Shown: positions 26,118 to 35,540, counted from the first letter of the stretch. The stretch is 64,000 nucleotides of DNA from Halorientalis marina (GCF_023028345.1 NZ_CP095490.1:124001-188000), one strand, 5' to 3'. The notes: generated from the sequence alone by a model not told the origin. Numbers and translations: made by a program.

Positions 26118-27860
26118 CTAGCTGTCTTCGCGCCATCTCTGGCCGCAATTCACACAGGAGAGGAGTCTCGTCGGTGGTTCGTCGATGGACCGGAGTTGAA
26201 CGAGGCGATATTGCGCTCGATCGTGATCACACTCTGGACACTGGCACGTGGTCGTTGGAAGTCCAAGACCCGGCTTGTCGTCGCTCGCCACGGTAGTCTC
26301 CGAGGTGTCGGGGGTTGCAACGCCAGTGAGTACGCTCTCGTTCGTGTCGTCCGCTGTCTCCGTCTCTACCTCTCCCTCCTTGTCGTCATCAAGGGCGGTT
26401 CCGAAAAGGTCGAGGTCACGGATAAGCGCCCAGAGACGACGCTTACCCTGGGGAACGGGAGTAACGGGAACAGGCGTGGATTCGGGACGGCCCGTCGAGA
26501 CGACCTCCCGGATGGCCGCGCCGATCTCGTCCCCTTCGGCGTCGACGTCGACGATTAGGGAGACCACGTTCGCTTGTTCGCGCCACCAAGTTGGGAGTGG
26601 TATCTTGCTATCGTCCTCGTCGAATATCTCGGTGGCTTTGAGCCATTCGAGGGCGTCCAGCTTCTCGCCCTTCTCTTGGTCGAGTCTGTCGACGGGAGCA
26701 TGCACGGGACGGGAGACTTCTTCGACGCCGGGAGCGCCCAAGGGGGGAATCGTACACGCGCTGTGCACTTGGAAGGGCTGTTCGATGCCCTGTTCGCGGT
26801 GACGCTTGGCGTATTTCTCCCAGTCTACGTTCGGGATGTCGCCTCTGGGAGCGGGTCCGTCGCCACGCTCGAGAACTTCGATATGCGTCTCGGAGTCAGC
26901 GGCGAGAGTGGCCTGTCCCTGGTACTTCCCGACTTTCCCGGCACGAATCCGAACGAGATCGCCTTCGTGGAGGATGACACCCTGTTGAGAGCGTGTCCAC
27001 ACGGTGAATTTGATGGTATCGCCGGCGTCGTCTTTGATGAGGCCGACCTGCTGTTGGCTCCCTGATTTGGGTTGCCAGAGGGTCGTGACTTCGCCCTGGA
27101 TGTCAGCCTCGACGTTGTACTTCGAGGGGATAATCGGCACGGACGAGATAGGTTGGATGACGCTCGCCTCCTGATAGAGCTGGTCCAACGTGTTGGACTG
27201 AGCGGTGAAGACGTCCTGACCGCTCCGGACTTTGCGTGCGAGCAGGTGTCGGAGTACTTCGTCACCGGGGCCGGTGATAAGGTGGTCTTCGATTCGAGCA
27301 GCGGCCTCGCGGACAGCTTCAGCCTCGTTATCGTCGATATTTTCGAATGCGTTGTTGCGGATGATTCCCTCCCCGAGGACGCGCTCGTTGCGCTTGGACT
27401 GGCGTTCCTCGCGCTCTTCGACGAGCTCCTTACGGCATCGTGTCTCGCGGTCGATGCCGACCACGTGGGCGGCCAAGGCCTTCTCGCGCTGGCGTTTGCG
27501 TTCCTCACGGAGTCCGTGTAGGCGTTCCTGGGCTTCGAGTGGGAGTCCAGTGAGGTCCTCGTCGGCGAGGTCGATAGGATCGACGTCGCGACCTTCGGTA
27601 GTGCGAAGGCTCGCACCGATCCAGTATGCGTCGAGTTCGTAGTTTCCATTTCCTTCGATTTCGAGGCCGAACTCGTCGTATTCGGGCTCACGACGGGCAG
27701 CCATCATGAGCTCGCCAGCGTTCTCGAGGCGGATGCCGAGGCAGTCGCTTTCGAGGTGCGGTGACTCGTAGAGGCCGCGCATGGTGAGTTCGTCGAACCG
27801 GTCGTCCTGTTCGACGTCGCCGTTCGTGAGCTGGTCGTCTCCGTTGTGGTAGTACGTCAT
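26118..27860 (-). CDS. OB-fold protein fused to a TFIIS-type zinc ribbon
   Basis: 580 residues from MTYYHNGDDQLTNGDVEQDD. A charged helical region (about 95-230) leads to an OB-fold near 245-335 (VEADIQGEVTTLWQPKSGSQ, GLIKDDAGDTIKFTVWTR). The last 40 residues are a TFIIS C-terminal zinc ribbon: CPECDHDRAQYRLVQLRSID, EPPTR, then CVNCGQRWRED. The Asp-Glu pair needed for RNA polymerase transcript cleavage is kept. The fusion suggests a factor that links ssDNA or RNA binding with RNA polymerase. A GTG at 27935 directly after the hairpin motif would add 25 residues. Confidence 0.85.
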   Translation of the reverse strand: MTYYHNGDDQLTNGDVEQDDRFDELTMRGLYESPHLESDCLGIRLENAGELMMAARREPEYDEFGLEIEGNGNYELDAYWIGASLRTTEGRDVDPIDLADEDLTGLPLEAQERLHGLREERKRQREKALAAHVVGIDRETRCRKELVEEREERQSKRNERVLGEGIIRNNAFENIDDNEAEAVREAAARIEDHLITGPGDEVLRHLLARKVRSGQDVFTAQSNTLDQLYQEASVIQPISSVPIIPSKYNVEADIQGEVTTLWQPKSGSQQQVGLIKDDAGDTIKFTVWTRSQQGVILHEGDLVRIRAGKVGKYQGQATLAADSETHIEVLERGDGPAPRGDIPNVDWEKYAKRHREQGIEQPFQVHSACTIPPLGAPGVEEVSRPVHAPVDRLDQEKGEKLDALEWLKATEIFDEDDSKIPLPTWWREQANVVSLIVDVDAEGDEIGAAIREVVSTGRPESTPVPVTPVPQGKRRLWALIRDLDLFGTALDDDKEGEVETETADDTNESVLTGVATPDTSETTVASDDKPGLGLPTTTCQCPECDHDRAQYRLVQLRSIDEPPTRLLSCVNCGQRWREDS

Positions 27861-27943
27861 CTGGTAGTCACTCCATCTGGGTGAGGTCTGAGGCGATCTG
27901 AACCGACAGCGGCGCTGCTGTCGACCCTCTCTCACTCCCTCAG

Positions 27944-27963
27944 CCCCATTTGGGGTCCAAAAC
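27944..27963 (-). promoter_or_regulatory. Leader hairpin motif, site 10
   Basis: Minus strand: GTTTTGGA, CCCC, AAAT, GGGG, followed by CTGAGGGAG. It lies 9 nt before an in-frame GTG and 84 nt before the ATG of the OB/TFIIS gene. Confidence 0.65.
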
Positions 27964-28069
27964 TGAGCGCAAGCTAGCCAATCGCGTCTTTAGGAACGTG
28001 TCACGTCTTCAGGTGTCCCCCGGTCAGTTCCCGCCCGCATTCGCTGGGGGTAGTCGATGAGCGTGTTCG

Positions 28070-28468
28070 GGCGGGATTATGAGGGGTAACGTCCGAGGAC
28101 AGGCTACTGTGCTATGGACTGGGTGGTCGGTAGCCGATACGATTATATCTACATCCTGAGTAGCTAATAGTGAGCCTTGAACGGCTCATCATAACAATGT
28201 GGGAAAGGCGATTCTCGTCTTTCCACTTCCACACTTCTTGAGCGATTGCGACGTTCTATAACGGTCTGTGAGGACGAATTGAGAGGCTATGGGCGACGAT
28301 GAGTGTTGCTGGCGCGAGCGATCTAGTCGGAGGCTCTGTTAGAGGGGAGCGGTATTTCGGGGGTTTTCATCAGAAAACCGCATTACTGCGCGGTGATAGG
28401 CGCGATACAGTTATAGACGGTTCGAGCGTCTATGCGAATGGAAAGCACGGTCGCTTTCCCACATTGTT
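28070..28468. promoter_or_regulatory. Divergent control region with long inverted repeats and G-rich boxes
   Basis: A 19-bp perfect inverted repeat TCATAACAATGTGGGAAAG lies at 28189-28207 and, inverted, at 28454-28472. It overlaps the ATG of the rightward OB-fold gene. Similarity extends to about 38 bp, with a small hairpin (GGAAAG/CTTTCC) inside each end. Between them are a G-rich box (28349-28369), the inverted repeat GGTTTTC/GAAAACC (28362-28379) and a possible TATA (agttatag near 28400). A second G-rich box lies at 28070-28090. No gene is seen here. Confidence 0.6.
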
Positions 28469-30265
28469 ATGAGTGGAAACACCGACAGTGTCCACCTCTC
28501 TGAGGCTGGTCACGAGAAGAACGGTAGAACCGAAATCGAATATGAGAATCCGACCCACATTGCCCGTCGCTACGATGGGTGGTTCGACGATCTCCGCTCC
28601 CTCGATCGCGAGGAACGCCGTCGCTTGGACGGTAACGTGGAGTCGCCGACTATCCGCTGGCACGCTGGCCTCGATGAGTCCGAGCGTCGCCTCGATGCGG
28701 ACGACGTGGAGTCGCAAGGCGCAATCTCTGAATTCACGTCTGGCTCCGAACATGAGTTCGAGAGCGAGAGTTCCGATGATTACTACGGCTGGTACAACGA
28801 CCAACCGATGGTCCCATCCCGTAGTGACGAGCGGAGGGCTGAGATGAACGCGAGAGGCCGTCCGGCTGACGCGATCTCTGAACCCGACGCTCTCTCGACT
28901 GGCGAGTACATCTACATGGGCCACGACCGCCTGACCGACCCAACTGGCGATCAGTTGACGGGCACAGCGTCTGGTCTTGAAGAGTACATCCCCACGAGTT
29001 CGTCTACTGCCCCCGTACAGTTGGGACAGAAGCTCGAACCTGTCGAGACCCTCGACCCGGACACTCAACGGCTTCGTGAGCTGAAGATCATCCCCAACGA
29101 TGAACAGACGCCTCGCGAATTAGAAGGTGTCACGACGTCCGAATTAGAAGTGCTGCTTCCCTATGGCGAAGTTGCCTCCCTTCGGAGCGTCGTGCCGAAC
29201 CCCGAGGACTACTCTCGGTCGTCGATAACCGGAATCGAATTCCGCCTAGCGTTGGATGAAGAGCTCAAGCGGAGCTCTCATGGTATCGACGAAAACGGTC
29301 ACATGACAGGTGTGGCTGCTCTCTTGAATCAACACACAGACATCCTTGCTCGTTTCCGCACGGAACACGATCGCACGCTTCCTAAGCGACGGGATCGAAA
29401 CCGGCGGAGCTTCGAACAACGGTTCAAACAGCAGATCTACGACCGAGCTGCTCCGTTGCGCGAGCTGGGTAAGGAAGATCCCGATCTTCGTGAAGAAATT
29501 CTTGCCGAGACACGCAGACTGCTTGACGGGAATGCACTGCACGAAATTCGGAAACCACCGGTCACTGTCGCTTCCCAACTTGCACGCCGTGTGCAGGCTG
29601 GGACGGACATCACGACCGCGTTCCTTTCGCTTGTCGAAGAGGAGCAGACCGACCCGAGAAACGTCATCAGGATCAACGCGATTTTGAAGGCGAATCTCGC
29701 GTCCTCGAAAGGCTATGTCACGACACAGGGCGTCGTGAAGAAAATCTACTATCCACCAGTTCCTAGCCTGAAGTTTGCTATGATTCTAAAGGATGGTAAC
29801 CGCCGCGAGGATGAGGTCCGCGTTTCCGTCTGGGAGTCCAGCGAATACGAAGAGACTGCGTCAACGGCTGACCCCGATGATGTCGATGGCGAAGTCCTAA
29901 TCTCGAAGAAGACCTTCATCGAACCGAACGAGGGCGACACTGTGCGTCTGGTGGATTTCAAGCTTCCACGCCAGAGATCCAAGCAGACGTACCAAGGTCA
30001 ACCGAAGCTCGATTCACGATGGGCATCTGAAATCGAGATTGTCGAACGCGCTCCTGTCAAGTCATCCGATCAGACGTCGACGACTGCCAGACCGCAATAT
30101 GTTGGTCGTTCGTCGAGTCCGTCTGACGATGGTGAACCAGTTCCCCGGAGTGAGGCTGCGAATTTCGACGGTGAAGTCTGTGTCTCCTGGCCCGAGCCAG
30201 TGATGATTGCTGACTTTATCGCCGATGAGCTCACCCGCATTGCCCAGACTGGTGATACTGCATGA
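28469..30265 (+). CDS. OB-fold protein, distant paralogue of the TFIIS-fused gene
   Basis: 598 residues. The first 200 are acidic and low in structure. A helical region near 310-400 includes ASQLARRVQAGTDITTAFLS, which resembles HLLARKVRSGQDVFTAQSNT of the divergent gene. An OB-fold follows near 410-525 (KGYVTTQGVVKKIYYPPVPS to LDSRWASEIEIVER). It has no zinc ribbon. Its start codon lies inside the right arm of a 19-bp inverted repeat. ssDNA or RNA binding is inferred. Confidence 0.75.
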   Translation: MSGNTDSVHLSEAGHEKNGRTEIEYENPTHIARRYDGWFDDLRSLDREERRRLDGNVESPTIRWHAGLDESERRLDADDVESQGAISEFTSGSEHEFESESSDDYYGWYNDQPMVPSRSDERRAEMNARGRPADAISEPDALSTGEYIYMGHDRLTDPTGDQLTGTASGLEEYIPTSSSTAPVQLGQKLEPVETLDPDTQRLRELKIIPNDEQTPRELEGVTTSELEVLLPYGEVASLRSVVPNPEDYSRSSITGIEFRLALDEELKRSSHGIDENGHMTGVAALLNQHTDILARFRTEHDRTLPKRRDRNRRSFEQRFKQQIYDRAAPLRELGKEDPDLREEILAETRRLLDGNALHEIRKPPVTVASQLARRVQAGTDITTAFLSLVEEEQTDPRNVIRINAILKANLASSKGYVTTQGVVKKIYYPPVPSLKFAMILKDGNRREDEVRVSVWESSEYEETASTADPDDVDGEVLISKKTFIEPNEGDTVRLVDFKLPRQRSKQTYQGQPKLDSRWASEIEIVERAPVKSSDQTSTTARPQYVGRSSSPSDDGEPVPRSEAANFDGEVCVSWPEPVMIADFIADELTRIAQTGDTA

Positions 30266-30828
30266 GTACACGCGTAGTGCGTACTCCTCGGTATGGATTC
30301 GATGACGGAATACCGTCTCCGTACTGTCACCCCGAAATGTAACGAACCCTAACAACCACCCGAGTTCCCCCGACGAACTCAGAAAACTAATCCTTCCTTT
30401 TCACAGACCACAGAGCGAGCGGTCTTGATATCGATCGCGATCTCGCAGTCATCCATGTTTAGGATATCGAGACGATATCGAAAGAAGTGGAATGTGGGGG
30501 ATGTGACGGATGTGACGGATGTGAGGCTACAGTAAATGTGAACGGCAAATCATCTTATAACGTGACAGCGTTGGGTGCGGTACGGTTGCGAACCGGGATG
30601 TTTAGTCATCCCGGCCGCTGACGCGACCGGTCGAAACACCCTCCAACAACACGGAATTGGCTCGGCTCGGCCCTCGTTGTGTCATTGACGTGGGCGGATC
30701 GAGCGGATTCTCCCTCCACCGATGACACCGAGACCTCCATCGACAGCGAATAGGAGACGGCGATACACAGTTGATGCCCGCGTAACTGGTCGGCGATCGC
30801 GATGACGAGCTGGCGCAGCGACGACGAG
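30266..30828. other. Non-coding stretch with short repeats and a hairpin
   Basis: I see no convincing gene. GATGTGACG-type units repeat near 30509-30530. A perfect hairpin CCGGGATG/CATCCCGG with a 6-nt loop lies at 30593-30614, about 35 nt after a TATA-like ATCTTATAAC, so a small RNA is possible. Confidence 0.35.
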
Positions 30829-31254
30829 ATGAGTATCGATGAGCAGTGGTACGAAATTCAGTTGTCGGTCCCGTGGGTCGTCGCCGGCGCGAAGAGCGTC
30901 CAAGACGCAATCAACATCGCAGTTGCGGAAGTCGGTACGCGAACAAAGTCAACAGAAGCCCGGTCGTCGGAGATCCTCGTCCAAGATGTCGTCTGTCCCT
31001 CCTGTGGGTATGAAATGGAGGCGGCGCTCTGTACGACGGATTTTGCGCTGGTCGTACTGACTGTTATCGTCGAGATGTTGGCAGAGTCTCACGAGGAGAG
31101 CGAGCGTGTCGCGAAGCGCGAGTTGGGCGTCCGTATGAAGGACATCCCGCTCACGGTGTTGGAGACACGACCGGTTGACGAAGCGGATGAAAAGCCAGAA
31201 ATGAACTTCGCGGATCTTGGTCGCGACGTCCAATCCAGAAACGAAACAAAGTAA
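30829..31254 (+). CDS. UPF0212 (DUF555) family protein
   Basis: 141 residues from MSIDEQWYEIQLSVPWVVAG. The family pattern is visible: VPWVV, DAINIAVAEVG, VCPSCGYEMEAA, TDFALVVLTVIVEMLAESHE and VRMKDIPLTVLET. One CPSC zinc pair is present. UPF0212 proteins are found widely in archaea with unknown role. Copies are normally chromosomal, so one beside an origin on a mobile replicon is notable. An upstream in-frame ATG adds nine residues. Confidence 0.75.
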   Translation: MSIDEQWYEIQLSVPWVVAGAKSVQDAINIAVAEVGTRTKSTEARSSEILVQDVVCPSCGYEMEAALCTTDFALVVLTVIVEMLAESHEESERVAKRELGVRMKDIPLTVLETRPVDEADEKPEMNFADLGRDVQSRNETK

Positions 31255-31427
31255 ACGTGAGTTTAAGCGGGTTCAACCCGAAGGATTAGCATAAAATATT
31301 CCCGAGAAGAACATTATGCGTGAATAATACATTCTATATGGTTTTTACTGTAAATAGATCCTACCGGTTCATCATACTTCCAGAGGACTACACTAAATTC
31401 TTTTATCACAACCTCAAAGCGGCCTAA

Positions 31428-32825
31428 TCAGGCGAACCGTTTCAGCGAGGATTTAGAGATTTCTCTAAATCGAGTATCCTCCATTACAATATCAAGGATA
31501 GTCTCAGGATTGTGGAGTAGCCGATGAGAGTTGTGGCGGCCGCCGCCTTTTCCCATATTTACCTCTTTAGTTTCAATTACCTGACTGAGTTGCATCTCAT
31601 CGAGGATATCCCGGAACCGCCGTATCCCGATCGTGTCCATATCTATTGCGTTAGTGATCTGCTGGTACGCATCATATAGTTCACCTGTGATAACATAATC
31701 GTCGCGCGAGTAGAGCGACTTGGCAGAGATCGAGAGGCATGCGGCTTTCATTTGAGTTGGGGTTCCCTGGAGGAAGTCGCGGAATCGATCCTTTTCAAGT
31801 GTGTCCTGAGCGCTTCGCACATGATCTTCTCCAACAACGTCTGATCCCTCGCGATCAGCAAGCTCTCCCGCTGTCCTGAATAATCGCATTGCCTTTCGCG
31901 CATCTCCGTGTTCCTGTGCTGAGAAAGCCGCAACAAGAGGAATAACGTCATCGGTTAGGACTCCATCACGGAAGGCGTCATCACGGCCTCGAAGAATTTC
32001 TTGAATTTGATTTGCGTTGTATGGGTCGAAATTGAGTTCTTGGGTCTGGAAGGCACTCTTCGTGCGTGGGTTTAGCTCGTCGAAGAAATTGATTTGATTG
32101 CTTATTGCGATAATTCCAATTTGACACGACGTATCATTCGATTCGACAGCCTTCGCGAGACTCATCAAAACGTGGTCGCTCTTGAGAAGGTCGACTTCGT
32201 CGAGAATGATGATAGCCGAATCATAGTGATCGAGAATCTGCCAGAGGCGTTTGTAGAACTTGTCTTTCGGTAGCCCGGTATCGGGCATTTTCACGATGTC
32301 TTCATCCTCGTCATAGATATCCTCGTCGTTCAGCTGTTGCCCGATTGTCGAGATGACTTGAACTTCAGTTGAGGATTTCGAACAGTCTAGATACGTATGA
32401 CCTATTCGGATATCCTCAACAGATGCATTGACAGCGCGACGAGTGACGTATCGGGAGACAAGAGATTTTCCCGTTCCTGTTTTCCCGGTAATTGAGATAT
32501 GATTTGGGGCACCACCATAGACAGCGTCGTTCAGACAGCTGCTGATAGTGGAAATATAATCGTCACGTCCGACAATTCGATCGCCATCAGGTACCCAACC
32601 GACACGGACCATCTCCTTATTTTGGAAAATTCCCTTCCGTTGAGAAAAGAGCGGGTCGTCAACTTTGAATTGTGTACCGTCCCCGTCGCTTGATGGCGGT
32701 TTTCCATTCTCGTCTGGACTCCCCTTCGGTTCCGATGTTTGGACGCGAGATCGGTCGTCTTGACCGTCTGAAGACGCAGATTCCAAATCTCGACTTTCAT
32801 CGGAAGTCGAGGTCCCGTTTGACAT
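31428..32825 (-). CDS. orc: Orc1/Cdc6 replication initiator
   Basis: The 465-residue AAA+ initiator has Walker A GKTGTGKS at 114-121, Walker B IIILDEVD near 208, a sensor-1 AISNQ and the Orc-type segment LNPRTKSAFQTQELNFDPYN. A C-terminal winged helix follows (IGIRRFRDILDEMQLSQVIE). The first 55 residues are acidic and disordered. It lies next to a cluster of ORB-type repeats and should bind them to load helicase. Its AT-richer codon use differs from the neighbours, as is common for plasmid Orc genes. Confidence 0.95.
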   Translation of the reverse strand: MSNGTSTSDESRDLESASSDGQDDRSRVQTSEPKGSPDENGKPPSSDGDGTQFKVDDPLFSQRKGIFQNKEMVRVGWVPDGDRIVGRDDYISTISSCLNDAVYGGAPNHISITGKTGTGKSLVSRYVTRRAVNASVEDIRIGHTYLDCSKSSTEVQVISTIGQQLNDEDIYDEDEDIVKMPDTGLPKDKFYKRLWQILDHYDSAIIILDEVDLLKSDHVLMSLAKAVESNDTSCQIGIIAISNQINFFDELNPRTKSAFQTQELNFDPYNANQIQEILRGRDDAFRDGVLTDDVIPLVAAFSAQEHGDARKAMRLFRTAGELADREGSDVVGEDHVRSAQDTLEKDRFRDFLQGTPTQMKAACLSISAKSLYSRDDYVITGELYDAYQQITNAIDMDTIGIRRFRDILDEMQLSQVIETKEVNMGKGGGRHNSHRLLHNPETILDIVMEDTRFREISKSSLKRFA

Positions 32826-32952
32826 AGAGGCATCGACGAAACCTGATTACTTAAATGTATTCCCACCTCGACTTCCGACGTAAATCTACCACCGAAGAGA
32901 ATATAGTGGAAGGACTACCTCGGTCTCCGAACAACCACAGACCCCCAACACA

Positions 32953-33684
32953 CACACCCCTTCGGTTCCGTCGTTACCGATGAACGTGTACCCCTCACAG
33001 GAAGCATAGGTACGATCACGGTCCAGAGGATAGAACGCGCCTCTACGGCGTTTCTGTGCGTTTCAATCTGTTACCGAATTTCGTCTCGAACAAATCAGTC
33101 GCTTCGCTTCTTCATATCTAGTACTTCGTCCTGCGGAGTTGTTTTAGCTGTATTGGCATAAAGCTATGGGTAAACTAACTCAAATTTTACATATTTTCAT
33201 CGTGAGATAGGATACGGATCACCTCTAATATTTTCAGTCTAGTTACCTGCTTTCGTGGCCGCTAACGTCGGAACCGGTGGGGTGTGTCTGATCATCCTAT
33301 CCTCAATCTGGGCGGTCACCAATTCATCTAACGCCGGAACCGAAGGGGTGTGGGTCAACCATCGTGGGCTGGTAGAGTCTCCCGAGTATAACTCTCGTCT
33401 CTAACTTTCATATTCCATTTGTGGGATGCCGAATTATTCACTCTCAACGAGAGTTCTGAGATAGTCCCCACCCGTCTTTTCACCTTATTTGTTCCGCTCT
33501 AATGCTAAGAGAGTAGATTCACATGCTAACGTCGGAAATGGTGCGGTATCTCATCTTGATCTCTGGTGAGCTAATACGATCTATCCTTCATTTACGACGG
33601 AAGTCTTGGGGTGTCCCTTTGTGTTAACGTCGGAACCCGTGGGGGGCCGACCATCTCTCCTTACGACGGAACCGGAGGGGTGTC
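32953..33684. other. Replication origin with ORB-type repeats
   Basis: Seven copies of a 25-bp repeat with consensus TWACGNCGGAACCNNNGGGGTGT flank an AT-rich stretch. One is inverted next to orc (32953-32978). Six are direct: 33262-33286, 33329-33353, 33525-33550 (degenerate), 33592-33617, 33623-33648 and 33659-33684. The G-string GGGGTGT is typical of haloarchaeal ORBs. The AT-rich interval about 33140-33240 is the likely unwinding element. The inverted/direct arrangement around it matches Orc1-dependent origins. Confidence 0.9.
33140..33240. other. AT-rich duplex unwinding element
   Basis: This interval between oppositely oriented ORBs contains runs such as CTCAAATTTTACATATTTTC. It is the least GC-rich part of the origin region. 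Confidence 0.6.
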
Positions 33685-33944
33685 CCCTCTCTGAATTTTC
33701 TCTCCCCACGTTGGATCGTGGTATGTCCGATGTTCCGATTCACCTGTTCGTATGGAAGAGCGAGCCCCGTATGAGATATCACCTGGACTCCCCTGTCAGG
33801 CCAAGCACTAACCTCAACATTGGGATCCTGAACGGCATAGCCAAAAATAAAGTTGCATATTATTCTATCGCCAAGACGGGAAACTCTGAGCTCTCCCACT
33901 GCTGTTGGAGGACACAAACAAAGCGGTGTAGTAGCACTTCACTA

Positions 33945-34625
33945 TTACTCTCGGAATTCCTCATCGAGGAGGTTGCGCTCGGTGGGATCGCCGTCGTACG
34001 TGAACGAGACGAGTTTGTGGAAGTCTTGATTCGTCCGATCCTCAAGGTACACGCTGTAGTCCGTGTCCGCGTCGGGTTCGTCATCTTCGCCGTAGCCGAG
34101 GATGAGATACTCGGTCTCCGTCTCGTCGACGACGAAGTGAGACCGCTCGACAAACCACTTATTCTCGACTCTGTACCAGCCCTCGTCCTTATTGATGTGG
34201 AAGATGCGGCCGTACTCTGGGTTCCCACCGTTTTTCGAGACTCTGATGGGATACATCGTCGGAACCACGTACTCGTCGGAACTCTTCCAGTCACCGATAT
34301 CGACGGCCAGATCGAAGGTAAGGTCGACAAGCCAGACAGGGCCGTGATATTCGGTGTCATCCTCGTATTCGTTAATGATACGGTAGAAATGGTACGGGTC
34401 GGAAACCGAGGCGGTGAGCGGGAAGACAGGCTCATCCGAGTCAGGCGTCGGGGTCGAACTCTCTCCACCATCATTCGTCCCGCCACTAGCGCTAGAGCTG
34501 GAGCAGCCGGCGATCGCGGTGATTGCTCCAGCACCGGCGAGCGCACCGCCCTCCTGGAGGAATGATCGGCGACCGAGAGTACTGTTCGAGTGCTGTGCGT
34601 CCGTGGAGGTATTGTTGGAGTTCAT
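33945..34625 (-). CDS. Tat-exported lipoprotein
   Basis: 226 residues. The N-terminus carries the twin-arginine motif GRRSFLQEGGALAG and a lipobox AIAGC near residue 41, then a Ser/Thr/Gly-rich spacer typical of surface lipoproteins. The mature part (about 65-226) is acidic and beta-rich (YHFYRIINEYEDDTEYHGPV) with no recognised fold. It should sit on the outer face of the cell membrane. The hairpin motif precedes it, so it belongs to the same regulated set as the replication genes. Confidence 0.85.
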   Translation of the reverse strand: MNSNNTSTDAQHSNSTLGRRSFLQEGGALAGAGAITAIAGCSSSSASGGTNDGGESSTPTPDSDEPVFPLTASVSDPYHFYRIINEYEDDTEYHGPVWLVDLTFDLAVDIGDWKSSDEYVVPTMYPIRVSKNGGNPEYGRIFHINKDEGWYRVENKWFVERSHFVVDETETEYLILGYGEDDEPDADTDYSVYLEDRTNQDFHKLVSFTYDGDPTERNLLDEEFRE

Positions 34626-34683
34626 GATTGGAATAAACGAAATCGACCGAGAACAGCGGTTACACCGCCTCTCCGATCTCCAT

Positions 34684-34706
34684 CACTCCTCTTCAGGGCC
34701 CAATAC
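34684..34706 (-). promoter_or_regulatory. Leader hairpin motif, site 11
   Basis: Minus strand: GTGAGTATTGGG, CCC, TGAA, GAGGAGTGATG. The stem is weaker (CCCT/AGGAG), but the flanks GTGAGTATTGG match sites 13 and 15. It lies 59 nt before the lipoprotein ATG. Confidence 0.5.
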
Positions 34707-34752
34707 TCACACGATGCCGAGGAAGGAGCTTGGTGGGTGTTCATAGTCAGAA

Positions 34753-35331
34753 CTAGCAGTGAAATGCAAGCATAACTCTTCGCGAACCACATTCAATGTA
34801 GCCGCCACATTTCACGATGTGTAGCGGGTTGCTCTGACCGCAACTGGTGACGTTGACGGTATCTCCAGATGAGATGAAGTCGTACGAAAGGCTCAAATCC
34901 TACGTTACAGTCCGAACGTAGATGCCGTTTGGTGTTGCGTAGGACAAGAACGGAGCGCCGGAACTGGCATCCGTCTGAAAACTGCTGGCGGATGGTCGAA
35001 TGGTACAGAAAGTGACGATGCGAGAGCCAGGTGCGTCGTCAGACGTGGCATTGGCAATACTGGCCGACCTCCAAGGACCACGCTCTCAAGCGTATGGTCG
35101 GGTCGGCTGTGACTCTCGACGGGGACTCTGCGATGAGTTCGGTGGCGTTGCCAGATTGCTTTCTAGTGTTGCTATGAGTGGACACGGGCAGGACTCGTGC
35201 CAAGACTCCGGGAACGGAACCGATGGAAACAGAGTCGAACGGTCGGTGAGGGCTAGCGATTGATCGTCGTGAGGCCCGCGATCTTCGACGAAGGCAGTGA
35301 TAAGCCGACCTCATCGATGGGGCGAGCACTA
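34753..35331 (-). pseudogene. Decayed gene for a Cys-containing, possibly secreted protein
   Basis: Downstream of hairpin site 12 one frame reads GNATELIAESPSRVTADPTI and ends at a TGA near 35039. Another then gives DDAPGSRIVTFCTIRPSASS through SSGAPFLSYATPNGIYVRTV, a TAG (34900-34902), and DFISSGDTVNVTSCGQSNPL through KCGGYIEC to a TAG at 34753-34755. The pieces look coding. One frameshift and one nonsense codon would explain them. Upstream extent is uncertain. A copy of the 12-bp inverted repeat lies inside. Confidence 0.4.
34898..34944. repeat. 12-bp inverted repeat site, copy 2
   Basis: TCCTACGTTACA (34898-34909) and TGTTGCGTAGGA (34933-34944) with a 23-bp spacer. The right arm is identical to that of copy 1. 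Confidence 0.65.
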
Positions 35332-35347
35332 ATAGATGGTCGAATCG

Positions 35348-35375
35348 CCCCTCACCTCCTTCAGGGGGCAAAAAC
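35348..35375 (-). promoter_or_regulatory. Leader hairpin motif, site 12
   Basis: Minus strand: GTTTTTG, CCCCC, TGA, AGGAGGTGAGGGG. It contains a perfect GGAGGTGA Shine-Dalgarno, but the gene that follows appears decayed. Confidence 0.6.
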
Positions 35376-35417
35376 TGGAGAAAAGAAGCGCCAGAGGGAA
35401 CCAGAAATGGGTAGAAG

Positions 35418-35540
35418 CTAGTCAAGGGTCAAGAGCCGATGCAACCGCATACCGCTTGAGACCAGCGAACCGCCGTCGTACCGGGGGCACTCGGCAGATT
35501 TTCGATGCACAGTGACGGCGTGCCGGAGGGCGACGTTCAC
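35418..35540 (-). CDS. Possible 40-residue protein
   Basis: A GTG-initiated frame encodes MNVALRHAVTVHRKSAECPR followed by 20 more residues ending LLTLD. It lies 31 bp after the RPA-RPAP fusion gene, and its composition is plausible for a small basic protein. No family or strong Shine-Dalgarno is seen, so it may be chance. Confidence 0.3.
   Translation of the reverse strand: MNVALRHAVTVHRKSAECPRYDGGSLVSSGMRLHRLLTLD

Noticed and set aside
33606..34565. Rightward frame of 319 codons
   Set aside because: It overlaps the lipoprotein gene on the other strand, whose Tat signal and lipobox are clear.
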